Below, one piece after another: positions 34,373 through 47,933 of a stretch of DNA of 64,000 nt (position 1 is its first letter; every line of letters starts with the position of its first letter). Under the pieces are notes generated by a model. That model did not search any database. It was not told the DNA's origin and was given only the letters and a program-made list of their open reading frames with translations. The position numbers and the translations under genes were made by a program. Location of the stretch: NCBI GenBank assembly GCA_018105865.1, contig CM030853.1, positions 907,357 through 971,356 of the forward strand, read 5' to 3'. Source of the DNA: Metaphire vulgaris. Taxonomy: Eukaryota; Annelida; Clitellata; Crassiclitellata; Megascolecidae.

Positions 34373-35560
34373 TGGCCGCCGAACAGTTCGTCTATAGTAC
34401 TCTATACGATTCTATAGGGCGTTCTATTACAGCGGTCCTTGTCACATTACTAATCAGTCATTTTCACAATGCTAGTGGATTAGGGGGGGGAGGGGGGGTA
34501 ATTGCAGTCATCTGCTATCGAATGTCTTTGGCAACCCTGAAACCCAAAATGAGATAAGACCAGCAGCTATTGGGAGTTCCCCTTTAATTTTTCCTTTTAA
34601 TTTTAGCCAAACATGATAGCATCACGCCCACAGTTCAAGTTTTTTCAAAGAAAAAGCGGCGGTAGTCGGACCCTCCCGCCAAAATTTCGACCTCCTCTCT
34701 GGGGTAGGGAGTAATTCGTCTAGAGTTGCTATCAATATGCCATACGATATCTAGGTAATTAGACGCAATGCAGTCCTAAGCTTACAAATAGGCCTGCATA
34801 TGAAAAAGTTCAAATAACTAACGAAGCTGTCTATACTCTACATCTATAGGCCTACACTTCAGCGCTTAGAAACTGGTTGGGACTTCTAAACCACGTGACG
34901 CTGTCATAATAATTATAATAGTAGAATAATAATTAATATAATAATAATAATAATAATAATAATGTTTTATGTGGTTTAGCATAGGATCTCTTCTTCTCCC
35001 GTGGTTATTTGCGAGCGTGTGTGTGTGTGTGTTTGTGCGTAGGTGTTTGTGCATGTGTTTGTCTGTGTTGAAGTGTTTGATGTACCCGTGATCTGCAACT
35101 GTAATAGACAGGAGTCGATGTCCAATGTCTGTAATGTCTCTTTGATTCACAGCCGTGGCCAAAATACTCGGCGTTCGGGGCAAGGTATCAACTGCCCGCC
35201 CCCTAACACTCTAATAAAAACTGGTGATTGCCTTTTTGCTTATCAGACTTTTCACGACGTTTGTAGGGGGTGAAGCAGTGAAGGAAGTATTGTGCAGAAT
35301 GCGGGTGATGACCTTTTTGCCCCTTTTATACTGGCAATAGCGTCGTGAATAAAATCAACCGCGTGGTTTCTGGCGTCCCCCAGGACGGCGCCCGGCCGGG
35401 CAGCAGATTGCTCTACCCCGTCCCATGGCTAACGGCTGTGCTGCGATTTACAGCATAGAAAAAGACCCGAAGCTCATTGGCTCCGGAAAACATTCAAAAC
35501 GATTCCGAGAATTACAAGTCAACTTTGACTTGTTTAGCAGCAGAAGTAAGTCTCTGCCCG
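33990..35560. other. Intergenic, no gene recognised
   Basis: Holds (CT)n at 34327-34371, short (AAT)n at 34938-34962 and GT-rich 35010-35070. No coding evidence. Confidence 0.3.
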
Positions 35561-35564
35561 TCTG

Positions 35565-35670
35565 TCTGTCTGTCTGTCTGCCTCTCTCTCTCTGCTTGTC
35601 TGTCTGTCTGTCTGTCTCTCTCTCTATGTCTCTCTCTGTTTGTCTGTCTGTCTGTCTGTCTCTCTCTAGT
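35565..35670. repeat. (CTGT)n/(CT)n microsatellite
   Basis: About 105 bp. Confidence 0.93.
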
Positions 35671-36233
35671 ATTCTGTCTTCGCCCAATTCTCCTCTCATT
35701 TTAGGCCTATTTCTCCCCAACTTTTTGTTCGTCATAAATGTGTCCTCTCACCTTACCCTATCATTCCATATCGTTTGTAATCCTCTCTTCCTTCCCTCAC
35801 TCCCTTCCCACTCTCTTCAAAAAACTTGCTGCATCAACACTCATCAAGATGCAATCATAAACGGCTGCTAAATCAAGAAACGAGACACAAACTGGATCGT
35901 GAAAACGTTAAGAGACGATTTTTACGATCGGCGAAAATCTATTCACACGAAGAATTATTTCAACGCCGCCCGAACGAATCAGGCAGATGTTCAGAAGGAA
36001 GGCTTCGATAGAAAAGCTATCGCCATCACAGAGTAGGCATAGGCCTATAGGAAAAATAGTTACTTTTAAGACAGCAAATAAAAAGCTCTCATCAAATTCA
36101 AATGAAATCACAGGCCACCAGTATACGATCACGTGATAAATAGAAAACCAAAATAAAAAATTCAAAATACCTAAATATTTCGTATTTACAAAATCGTCCG
36201 CTAACAACGTCAGAATATATACACAACAACATA

Positions 36234-36537
<304 letters not shown>

Positions 36538-36539
36538 AA

Positions 36540-37100
36540 AATGCACAAAAATGCACAATATATTACACCTTTCAAGACATCTAATGATCTTAAAGCATTA
36601 TAGAAGTAAAAAATACATTATACACATGGAATATGCAGGCAATGGCAAATAAGATCATAACATGTCAGTTGAAAAGATGAGTACGTTAGAATTCTAAGCA
36701 GGTAATGGAAAGCCAATGATAAATTCATGATGTGCTATTTTCCGCCTCTCAAGTAGGCCTACTAGTACTGGAGAGTTAAAAACTGCAGCGGCAGTACACT
36801 TAGTAGTAACAACACACGACTCTAGTCTAGGCCCAGCAGCAAAATACAGCAGCGATATAATCAATGGGATTACAGTCAAACGCAATTAAACTTCCTCCAT
36901 TTATCATCACAATGCAATCGGCGCAAGTGCGACTTTGATGTCAAGTCACAAGTTACCGATTGGCGAATATTCAAGTTTTTCTATTAATATCGACTATTTT
37001 AATATCTAACTATCTAACTATATCAGAGATACTCTCAGTGGCAGTAGAAATAACATCATAACGTCATGGCAGCAATAACTTCATGTGAGCATTGGGTGGA
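36540..37100. other. Intergenic, no gene recognised
   Basis: AT-rich unique DNA downstream of the Slp 3' end; nothing supported. Confidence 0.3.
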
Positions 37101-37103
37101 GAA

Positions 37104-37107
<4 letters not shown>

Positions 37108-37198
<91 letters not shown>
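37108..37198. repeat. (CT)n microsatellite
   Basis: About 90 bp CT with two CTGT interruptions. Confidence 0.95.
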
Positions 37199-37294
37199 AA
37201 AGCACTGCTCGGCTCCCCAAAATTTAGGGCAGGTGCTAAACGCCGTGCAAAGTCTCATCCAGTTTCATCCAATCCAGGTTCTAAGATCTCTGAT

Positions 37295-37450
37295 CAGGGT
37301 GTAGCCGGGAATTTGATTTGGGGAAAATATATAATGTAATTTAGGGGTATAAATCTTTAAACACTTTTAAAATCTTAAAAATCACATTAAAAACGTTAGG
37401 TAGACGTGATTTTTTTGGGAGGGGGTATATGTACTGTCGCTACGCCCCTG
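37295..37450. mobile_element. hAT MITE family A, copy 4
   Basis: CAGGGTGTAGCCGGGAATTTG ends shortened by mutation; right end GTCGCTACGCCCCTG. Flanks TCTCTGAT / TCTCAGAT (7 of 8). Confidence 0.88.
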
Positions 37451-37827
37451 TCTCAGATGACACTAAAACAAAATAATTTAAGGTTGACGCCCTCAAATTA
37501 CACGACCCTGGCTATTGCAAGGGTCTGATATGCAATTCATAACAAAGTCTGACTAGCAACAACATGGACACTGAAATGTAACAATTTAGAGGATAAAAAT
37601 CAATCAATCAATCGATCGATCAATCAATCAAACATTCATTCAACCAACCAACCAATCATCGCCAATTCATTTAACACCACTTACTGAAGAGCAATAAAAT
37701 TATGTAGGCCTACTGTTGCTACTTTGCTCAAACCGTAGAGCACAGTGAGGAGCAAGATAACGCGTAGAGATGGCTGTAAGTGAAACGGAACTGAATGTCG
37801 AGGGTGAGAAATGAGACCGAAATAAGA

Positions 37828-37967
37828 TCATTTGCTTTGGTTCATGTTCGCCCTTAGTAACAAGGTTCCCTCGATCCAGCAGTTTGGTCTGTCGAGCATC
37901 GTCTGCCAGAGCGTCACTTCCTCGCCTCTTCCGTCCATCCAGTCCACCTCGGCATTCAGACTACGCC
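37828..37967 (-). CDS. SYTL: Slp exon 9: C2B end and stop
   Basis: 140 nt after acceptor gtttgcag. It encodes [40 protein letters not shown] and NMNQSK, then TGA (complement of 37828-37830). The W....LW..M......W.EG.L.LR pattern is the canonical Slp C-terminus. No clear poly(A) signal was recognised downstream. Confidence 0.93.
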
Positions 37968-38870
37968 CTGCAAACACACACACGCAAAAGTTCATCCATA
38001 AACACAATCACAAACAATCTCGATCCGCAAAGATCACAATTAACAACACCAACATTCATAATTTTAACCGATAAAATTACAATTTCCGTCAACCCCGGCA
38101 CCCCACAAAAAGTATACAGTAGAACTTCAATATAACGGACTTGGTTATAGCGCATACTCGGCAGGGACATTGCCAGGAATTTGATTTGGGGGGTATAATG
38201 TGATTTGGCGGGCGGAGGGGGTATAAATCTTAAACAACGTTGAAAATCTTAAAAAACACATAAACAACTTTAAGGTAGCCTGATTTGTGTGTGTGTGTGT
38301 GTGGGGGTATATATACCGATATACCCCCCGTCGCTACGCCCCTGACACTCGGTTATAACGTGCCGCAATGTACGGCCCTGTGTGGCGGCGGCTACCGTAT
38401 TGGATGGCAATGGATATAACGAACCTCAGGATATAATGCACCGAAATTTACAGACCCGCTCAGTAGGCCTACGTTACGACGGAGTTCTATTGCACGAAAT
38501 TAAAACACGAATAATTATTAACCCCTTAACTGGGGATCCCAGATATATCCATCCATTTTGCATTGAGTTACAGTTAAATACACAGTTAATGGGGTTAATC
38601 GAAGGAATTACGGTTTCGGCAACAGCGCCAGACGCAATGCGATTTACCGGTGCCTATGTTCAATCGCACGCCGCCGAGAAAGTCGTTGCTCGTGAGTCGG
38701 TCGTAGTCCCAGACGGTGAGCTCGAGACTGCGTTGAGTCAACTCATCCCAAGAGACGTTCTCAAAGAGAAACGTCTGGTTCCACGTCGGATTGCAGTTCT
38801 TCTTAACAACCGCCGTCTTCTGCTTCAACTTGTGCGATCGGTCAGGCAAAAGGTAGCTAAAAACCGAAAA

Positions 38871-38949
<79 letters not shown>

Positions 38950-41900
38950 TATGGAGACGGTCCACTATTCAGACTGGGGGGATGTCGTGTGTCAGTCGTG
39001 GAATTTGCGCAAAACCTTCGATAAATTTTTCGGAGGGGGGGTCATATGTGACGACCAATTTTGCTACTAGACTTTCATTATTACTCGAAAAATGTCGATG
39101 TACCCCCATTCCGGAGTCCTGGCTGTGCCACTGGTTTATTATAGGCACAGTGTATTCAATATTAGCTTTGGAAAGTAGAAGTGTGAAGAGTAGCAGGGTC
39201 TTAACTTGGCGAATGCTGTGAGATTGAAGCCTTGCATCCAAGTATAGAGCCTGAACTAATCATTTAGAATTTGCATTCGCAAGGTGGCTAGAATCATGTT
39301 TCACTCGCCAGGTGGCAGTATCAGAATTTCATGATATATAAGGATCAGGCCTGGAATCTTCTATTTAACAATGGCTATTTTTGCCGCCTATAGCCGTATA
39401 TGGCCAACCCATTTAGAACGTAATCTTTTATAGGCCTATAACTTTTGATTTATTGGGAGGAGGGACTAAATTTTTGAGTTGGGTGGTCCAGAGGGCTAGC
39501 ACCCTCTACTGAAATAGGCAGAACTTGCTACGTATTAGAAAAAAATTTCATTGTCAATGGCTCTGGCTGCTGCATCGAATTATAGGAAATGTAAGTGAAA
39601 ACAAAAATGTCCCCCCCCAGAAATTTCAATGACGCAACGTGCGTCATTCCTCCCATAGGATAGACGCCCCTGGGTAAAATTGGATAAGAAAGTGGAGGCC
39701 CACATCTATGCCTTACCTAACCTCCCCTACGGTAGCCTCTCAAAAAGTGTGGGGGCGAGGGGCTTGAACCCAGAGACCTAATAGAAGTTTACGTCCAATG
39801 GGTCTTCTGATTATAGCAACGACAGAATTTGAAATCCGAATTAGTTCTCCGAACCCTTTGCAGAACGGGTCGGAGTAGCCGTTCGACCGAACTGCGGTCA
39901 GGTTTCGCGCCTCCTTGACGATGACCTGCAGCTCTCCCTTGTAGTTGGCACTCCGCCGTCTGCCGCTGATGTGTTCGGCACTCACGAACTTCAGGCAGAC
40001 GTTGAGGTCGCCCTTGTAGGTGAGCATCGTCAGCGGACTGACCGACTGAATTACAGTTAGAATTTACAATCCGACAACTTATACGATCCGGCCAATTCAG
40101 TGTGCAATTAAAATCCACGCATAATAACTAATAACTAATCAAGTAGCTTAAAATATTGTCTGAAAAGTTAATACAGTAGAACGTCGTTATAACGTATACT
40201 CGGTTATAACCAGGGGCGTAGCCAGGAATTTGACTGAGAGGGTATAATGTGATTTGGGGGAAGGGATATAACTCTTTAAAAACTTTGAAAATCTTGAAAA
40301 ATACATTACAATTTTTAAGGTGGCCTGATTTTGGGGGTATATATACCGATATACCCCCGTCGCTACGCCCCTGGTTACAAAGTACCGCAATGTACGGTCC
40401 CGTGTGATACGCTACCGTATTTGATGGTATTGGATATATATATAACGTCGTACCTCGGATATAACGTGATAAATTTTACAGACCCCCTCTAAGTACGTTA
40501 TAGCGAATTTCTACTGCAGATTATCTTATTATCTATGCGTCTTAGCGTTCTATCAGACAACGCGGACTATTTCTGGATCTTAGCTGGAGTCATGCAATCG
40601 TAAGATGAAACAGAATGGAAAAGATCAAGAATGATCCAAGCTGGAATCACTCATGATTGCAAAATGTCTAGTGCACAAGCAGACACCATTGGAAAAGAAA
40701 ATGTCATGCAGATTATTTTCCAATTCTTGGCCAATCTACACGTAAAGACAACATATCGCCACGATGGGTGGCGGTGATGATGATGATGATGATGATGGCA
40801 ACGACGATCTTTATTGTGGCGTGATAGATGCCGATGAAAAAGAGATGGATAAACACAGTTAACGCAGCAGAGATAGCGACTGCCTTCTGACCAGTGTTTA
40901 TTCTAGGCCTTCTTAGGGGAATTTCGCCCCCCCCAAGTTTTGAAAATCCCCCAATTTTTTTAGATGTTGACTGGGGGAATGAAAATCCCCCCAACGTGTG
41001 GAAACTCAAACTTTGTCCCCCCCAAACATTTCAAAATCATCCCCAATGTCAAGGGGGCTAGAATAAACACTGCCTCTGACCCGGTCTCGAAGTCTGTGCC
41101 AGAGGGGAGTCGGATTGTCAAACGTATAGTAATCGAGTGAGACGTTCACTTCTCCCAGGAAGTCATTCCGACCAAATCGATCGCTATGCCAAACCATCAC
41201 GCTCAGAGTTCGCGTCTCCAGCTCACACTTCATGATCTGATACTGAAAACAAGATGGTAAACAAGCAATAATTATATCCTCTGGATTCGTTCATATAGCG
41301 CTTTCAAAAGCAGTATCACAGTACACAGTTATAGTTTCTCAATTTCAATTTGCTCATCAGCGGCGTTTGAGTGCAAAAATATTGGCTAAAAGTCAAAATA
41401 TAGTTAGTTACACAAATTGATTTGCAATTCCCACCGGGGGGGGGAGCAAGTGACCCCTCTTGCCCCAGTGTGCGGGCGCGGATGCCGCAGTACTGGTAGG
41501 TGCTCATTCTTATGCATTTGGTCCATATATGAAATAGTCATGGGGGGAGGTCAGTGAGAAAGGGCTATTTTATCCCAAGGTTCATCATGGCTGGGTCGTT
41601 ATGGCCATGGAGGAATAATACAATTGTATGAAACATTTGAGTTATGAGCCCACAAGAACAAGAACTGAGACCTAAAAGAACTATCTAAAATCAAACATAT
41701 ATAACCAGAGAAGCATCAACATTTCTAATCCATTTCCAATCTCTTTAGCAAACCACTGCCTAATTAGATCACATAATAAACGCTTTGTCAATAGGAAAAT
41801 TATTTCACACAAAATATTTCACAATGTCGCATAACACTGCCAAATAAGGCAATCGCGGTTTTCGTTATTATTTTCGTTTTCATATATTTAATTAAAATAT

Positions 41901-44900
41901 TGTCAAAATTCGTGAATTGCCAGGAAAAAGACATGACTAACTTTGAGGATTTCGTCGAACACAGGGCTGAGGGTGTGTTTTTTAATGCGCGTTTTTCGTT
42001 TTCCTGTTTTCGTTCGATCAGGCAACAAATACGTCTTCACATATCTATACATGAGAATCGCAACAGTAAATTATCAAATATCCTCACACAGCAAGTGGCG
42101 ACGCTCAAAAAAACGGAAAAACAACAAGACAACAAAGTTTTCCACGTATCGGGTACAGTCAAACCCCAGTAGCTCTGTGAAGTCCTCCGAAATCTATGTG
42201 AATAGGATCACACTGTATATTGTTATCTCTAGTAGCAACAGGAACTCAGCATGGAAATGTTTTCCTCCTTTCATGCTTAGAAATTGCCAGAGGGCCTGAA
42301 AGCAGCGCTAATCATAAAATCAGATTCTACAAATACTTTGTAAAAAATCCATTCAATAAAATATTTACAATCACCTATAAACGACCTGACAGTGTAAAGT
42401 AGTAATCATCCTAATTTCTATAGAACTCTTGGAAACTCAATCACCACAGAAAAGCTTTTTTCCCCACTGCTTTAACTCATCCTCAATCCCTTTCCTGTTC
42501 CCCGTTCCTGCAACCAACCAGTAGTGGTATGTGCCTTCTTGTGGAATGGTTAGCAGGGCGATCAAGGGAAAGGAAGGGAAATAAAATATCTGGTCCATTG
42601 TAGAACAGGTTTTATGGACAACAAAAACACAAAAACAAGTTTTCTAATTAATTCGCGGTGTAAGAGAAGCCAATGAAAGGCGTGTTGAACAGCGGGAGTA
42701 TAGATATGCAAAAATCTAATCGATTTGAAGAAATTATCCGACAAAATCCACATTTTCCTCTTGTTCCATCTTCATTGCTTTAAATCATGCAAGAATAATC
42801 AATAATATCGTTCACAAATTCGATCTACAGGGTTCGAAATAGAGCACGCCCAGCCATTTCATACTACACACTAACACCTGGAGAATATCTAACGGAATGC
42901 CTAGTAGGGCGATTGAGGGAAGAGCCGCGTATTAAGATATCTGGTTCATTATAGGCCGCAGCAGGTTTTATAGACATCAAAAACAAGTGTTATAATTAAT
43001 TCGCTCTGTGAGAGAAGCCTATATCGAAGGCCTGTTGAATAGAAGGTATATAGGCCCTAGATATGCAAAGATCTAATCAATTTGAAGAAATTCTTCGACA
43101 AAATCCACATTTTCTTCTTGTTCCTTCTTCGTTGCTTTAAATTTTGCAAGAATAACCAACAATATCATTCTCAATTTCGACCTACAGGGTTCGAAATAGA
43201 GCACACCCAGCCATTTCACAATACACACTCTCACCAGAGACTGTACAAGAACAAAGGACATCAACTAGATGAAAGTCCTGCCGAATATCTTGTCACTGCC
43301 TTGACAGGATGCTAAAAATCAGTTGGAAAGATAAAATAACCAATGAAGAATGTTTGAAGAGAATGGAAAACAGAAAGACCCGGATGAAAGAGATTGCTAA
43401 AAGGAAAACACAGTATGCTGGACATATAATGAGAGGATCATGCACACAGCAAGCTCTAAATGTCTTGGAAGGGAAATATGAAGGAAAAGCCACTAAAGGA
43501 CGACCACGAAGACGACATAAAAGCTGGACTGGCACAGAAAATTATGGGGAAATGAAAAGATTAGCTGAAGACCGAGACAAATGGAGACATATCGTAACTG
43601 CCAACCTTCGAATCGAAGATGGCACACCATGATGATGATGATGCCTTGATAATTGTGTGCAACTGCTCAGTCAGGCATCTACTATAGCAGTCTTTCTTGG
43701 TACACACCTACAGCAGCCAATGGTGCAAACTTGAATGAAAAAAGTGGCGGCCCAACCCATATGCCTTCCACTTTCTCTATTGTAGCTTCTCAAAAAGTGG
43801 GGAATGGGGGGGGGTCGAGCCTAGAAGCCTAACAGAAGCTTACGCCATAGCATACGGCTAGATGACACCTGTAGGCCATACACTAGAGATGACACCTGTA
43901 GGCCATACACTAGAGATGACACCTGTAGGCCATACACTAGAGATGACAAGGCCATACACTAGAGATGACACCTGTAGATCATACACTAGAGATGACACCT
44001 CAACACCCAGGCCATACACTAGAGATGACACCTGTAGGCCATACACTAGAGATGACACCTGTAGGCCATACACTAGAGATGACACCTGTAGGCCATACAC
44101 TAGAGATGACACCTGTAGGCCATACACTAGAGATGACACCTGTAGGCCATACACTAGAGATGACACCTGTAGATCATACACTAGAGATGACACCTGTAGG
44201 CCATACACTAGAGATGACATAGGCCATACACTAGAGATGACACCTGTAGGCCATACACTAGAGATGACACCTGTAGGCCATACACTAGAGATGACACCTG
44301 TAGGCCATACACTAGAGATGACACCTGTAGGCCATACACTAGAGATGACACCTGTAGGCCATACACTAGAGATGACACCTGTAGGAACATAGAGATGACA
44401 AGGCCATACACTAGAGATGACACCTGTAGGCCATACACTAGAGATGACACCTGTAGGCCATACACTAGAGATGACACCTGTATACACTAGAGATCATGAC
44501 TATTAAAAAAATGTCGAAATGAAACCCACGGATCCGATCGATTGCGCTTGGCGTCGACTGCAGCGAGGTCTTTGCAGCGTCTGATTGTAATCTCGAGGAC
44601 GTTAAGCGTGTAGTTGTAGTTCAGACCGAACAGGATCTCTCCAGTAACTGGAAGCTTTCCGTAGTTTTCCTCTCCGGCTTCGCTGTAACAGCTGTTTATG
44701 CTTTCCTTGCTCCCCTGTGGATTATGTTAAGCAGAATGTTCAGAAGCAGGAATAACAACAAATTCCTCGCTAAAACTTCAAAGTACAGTAGAACTTCGTT
44801 ATAACGTATTTAGCAGGTCTGTAAAATTTAGTACGCTACAATTATCTAAAGTATCTGAAAGTATCTAAAGCACCCAATACAATAGCGCACTACCGGTACA

Positions 44901-46736
44901 TGGGACCGCACATTGTGGTATGTTATATCTGAGAATACGTTATAACCGAGTCCGTTATAACGAAGTTCCACTGTATATATATATACATATATATATACAG
45001 TAGAACTACAGTACATATATACACACACAATAGAACTACATATATATATATATGTATATATATATACATATATACATATATATATATACAGTAGAACTTC
45101 GTTATAACAGACTCGGTTATAACGTATTCTGTTTAAAATTAGAAAATTAGTTATGGTATATATACATACTTAATATATACATGTACTTAATATATATATA
45201 TATACATATATATGTATATATATATTATATACACATGTATAAATATATGCACATATATATGTATATATATACTTCAAATAACGGCAAGTTAGAAAGATAC
45301 ATTTACGTCAATCAATATTCTCTGCACTGACATTTTATTTTTCTGTGCACAGTTGTGGAAAACAATAAAATTTTCAAAGGGTTTGATGTTGCTGAAAAAC
45401 AGATTGTCTGCTGCATCCAAATCAAAGCAATTTACGAACCACGCACGCAGCACAAGAGGAAAATCACACAGGATGCAGTAACAGTTCCCATTTCATACAA
45501 TCATTCGGACACGATATCAAAGAAATTTTAATAAAAACTGGAAAAATATAAGCTCATAGTAAAAACTTCAATGATAAAATCACTTTGTGCATTTCAAAAT
45601 ATGTCTTTTAGCAAAACACTGAGGATCATAAATAAAATAAATATAAATAAAATCCAAAAATGATTAAGGACTGTGAGGAAATAAAGCAGTTATAATAGAG
45701 ATACTAGTTTTAAAAAAACTTCAAATGCATTGAGAGAGATAAGATGGCATAGTGACAATTATCAGATCGGTGACAAAATGACAAGTTCCTATTCATGACA
45801 CCCACTGCTGATATAAGGTCCATCAACCAACAAGAATCAGTCCCAAATCCATCACCAAAGCCATCTTGTTCACTAACAGCGCCTATCGATAATTTGGGAA
45901 TAAAATATACGGCATTTGCCTAAAACACATTTTCTAATTTAAAAAAAAACCGAGAAGTAGAAGCAAACACAGCAAAGTAAGTGATACACTTCACATCGTT
46001 TTTACAATTAAACAAGAAAATAATCAAATGAATAAAATGAGAAAATTCACAAATTTAAAAATCCAACGCTGGAAAAAGCCAAGAATCTCCTTGTTTAAAA
46101 GCGGATCTGACCTGAAATTCTCGTCCTCTTGCCTGTCCGTTCTTCAGAGACAGCAAATCAAACAGAACTCAACATACATAATATAATCTACAGCAATATC
46201 AGCAGATAAGCCTGATAAATTCAGAAAAAAAGTTTCAGTTGTCCACCTTAATACTTATTTTGCCCATGTTGATGAACCTTCTGTCTGTCCTTATGGTATA
46301 ACAGTCCTATAATGAGTTGCGTTGCATATATACTGTATATGTATATACTCTGGATATTATGGATGGATGATCCCTTGAAGATTGCTATAATGGGATTTTA
46401 TTGTAATCCATCCAATCATTAAAATAGAGAACAATGGCGGGCTATTTTCATTGTTCTGCTATGAAATTTCTTCAGCTCTTTTCTTTCCTAAGGTTCGTTG
46501 CACGGCATCAAAAGCTGTTGCAACTATCGAAAGCACGATTGTTCCATATTAATTCATCGTGTTATCCCAACTGAATGTATCCAACGTTCTCTATCACAGA
46601 TGATGATTATTTTTATTCAATGGTCCTTCTTTCTTCCTCCGAACATCTGTCAATTAGAACTTTGTGATGAAAACAGTGAGGATTTCGTCATTTCCGGCAC
46701 GCACTGTATAAAGACTCCCCCTCCCTCCCCACCCAC

Positions 46737-46768
<32 letters not shown>

Positions 46769-47785
46769 TGGCAATAAATTCCCATTTATGAGACTCGCAA
46801 AGGAAATTCGATTAGAATTCTGTCCTTTTCGCATGAAGCCTGCCTGCCTGCCTGCCGGACAATCGCAGGATTTTAGACTCGGCCACGGGCTTCCTAGATT
46901 AGAGGGCAAAGCATATTCTTAGCGCTTTTACGTTACGTGCATACTTATCAGCTCCAAGATAACATTGCTGCGGGAAAGAATTTGCAGGCTAGTTCACAGC
47001 TTTCGAGCTGTCGTTGCAGCTGTATGTAAAGTAAGGTATCGTAAAGAATGGAGCACAATTAGTTACGCTGCAGCTCTCAAGACAACCAGAGATGCTCGGG
47101 CAACATAAGGTAATTCTTAGAAAGTGCCAAAGTCATACAAAAAGCAAGACAAGAATGATAGAAATATCTCCGTTTCTGCTGAAGATCTTTAACTCTTTAT
47201 TTGCATTCTCAAAGGTGTCACATTCACGAATAGAAGCTCAAAACTGCCGACTTCACAGCAACAGATAAATAAATTATCCGACGACAACAATTTCTCTCTG
47301 AATTCAGAGCAATCGCGATGAAAGCAACGGAAATCTTTTCATTAGTAACCCTCGCTAAATCGATCGAAGGCCCAAGAGCCTTATGGAATTTTGTCTACCG
47401 GCCGATTCAGTGCATAAAGACAGGACAGAAACCGAGAATGTTAACAACGTCAATTCCTTTGAAATGCTCTTTGCAAAAATACCTCACTGTTTAACGCAAC
47501 ACATCAATAATCTATTTCACAAAACTACTTAAAATTCCAACCGTCAGACTCTAAAGAATCTCAAGAGACGATTTAATATCCATTCTAATAGACATCGTGT
47601 ACTGCAAAGTTCGGCTACTTGTAGATGCAAACTGTAAGAAGACAAAGAAGGAGAACAGAGAGGACAAGAGGGCAAAGAATGAGATTACACAGCAAGACCA
47701 TAATGTAAATGAATGGATGGGTGGAACATAGTGGTTCTCACGCAAGACAGATCCTACTCAACAACTCTAAATCTTATTATTATTC

Positions 47786-47850
<65 letters not shown>

Positions 47851-47890
47851 AAACAGATATGGAACAACGCAGTTTTCCAAAAAAGCAGAG

Positions 47891-47933
<43 letters not shown>

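Noticed and set aside
37601..37660. CAATCAATCGATC run as a CRISPR-like or satellite array
   Set aside because: Just a short degenerate CAAT tetranucleotide repeat in a eukaryotic genome.
43858..44487. Open frames of 176-209 codons on both strands with 9-residue repeats
   Set aside because: They are the translation of a 27-bp non-coding minisatellite in an intron. Both strands are open simply because the unit is a multiple of three and lacks stops.
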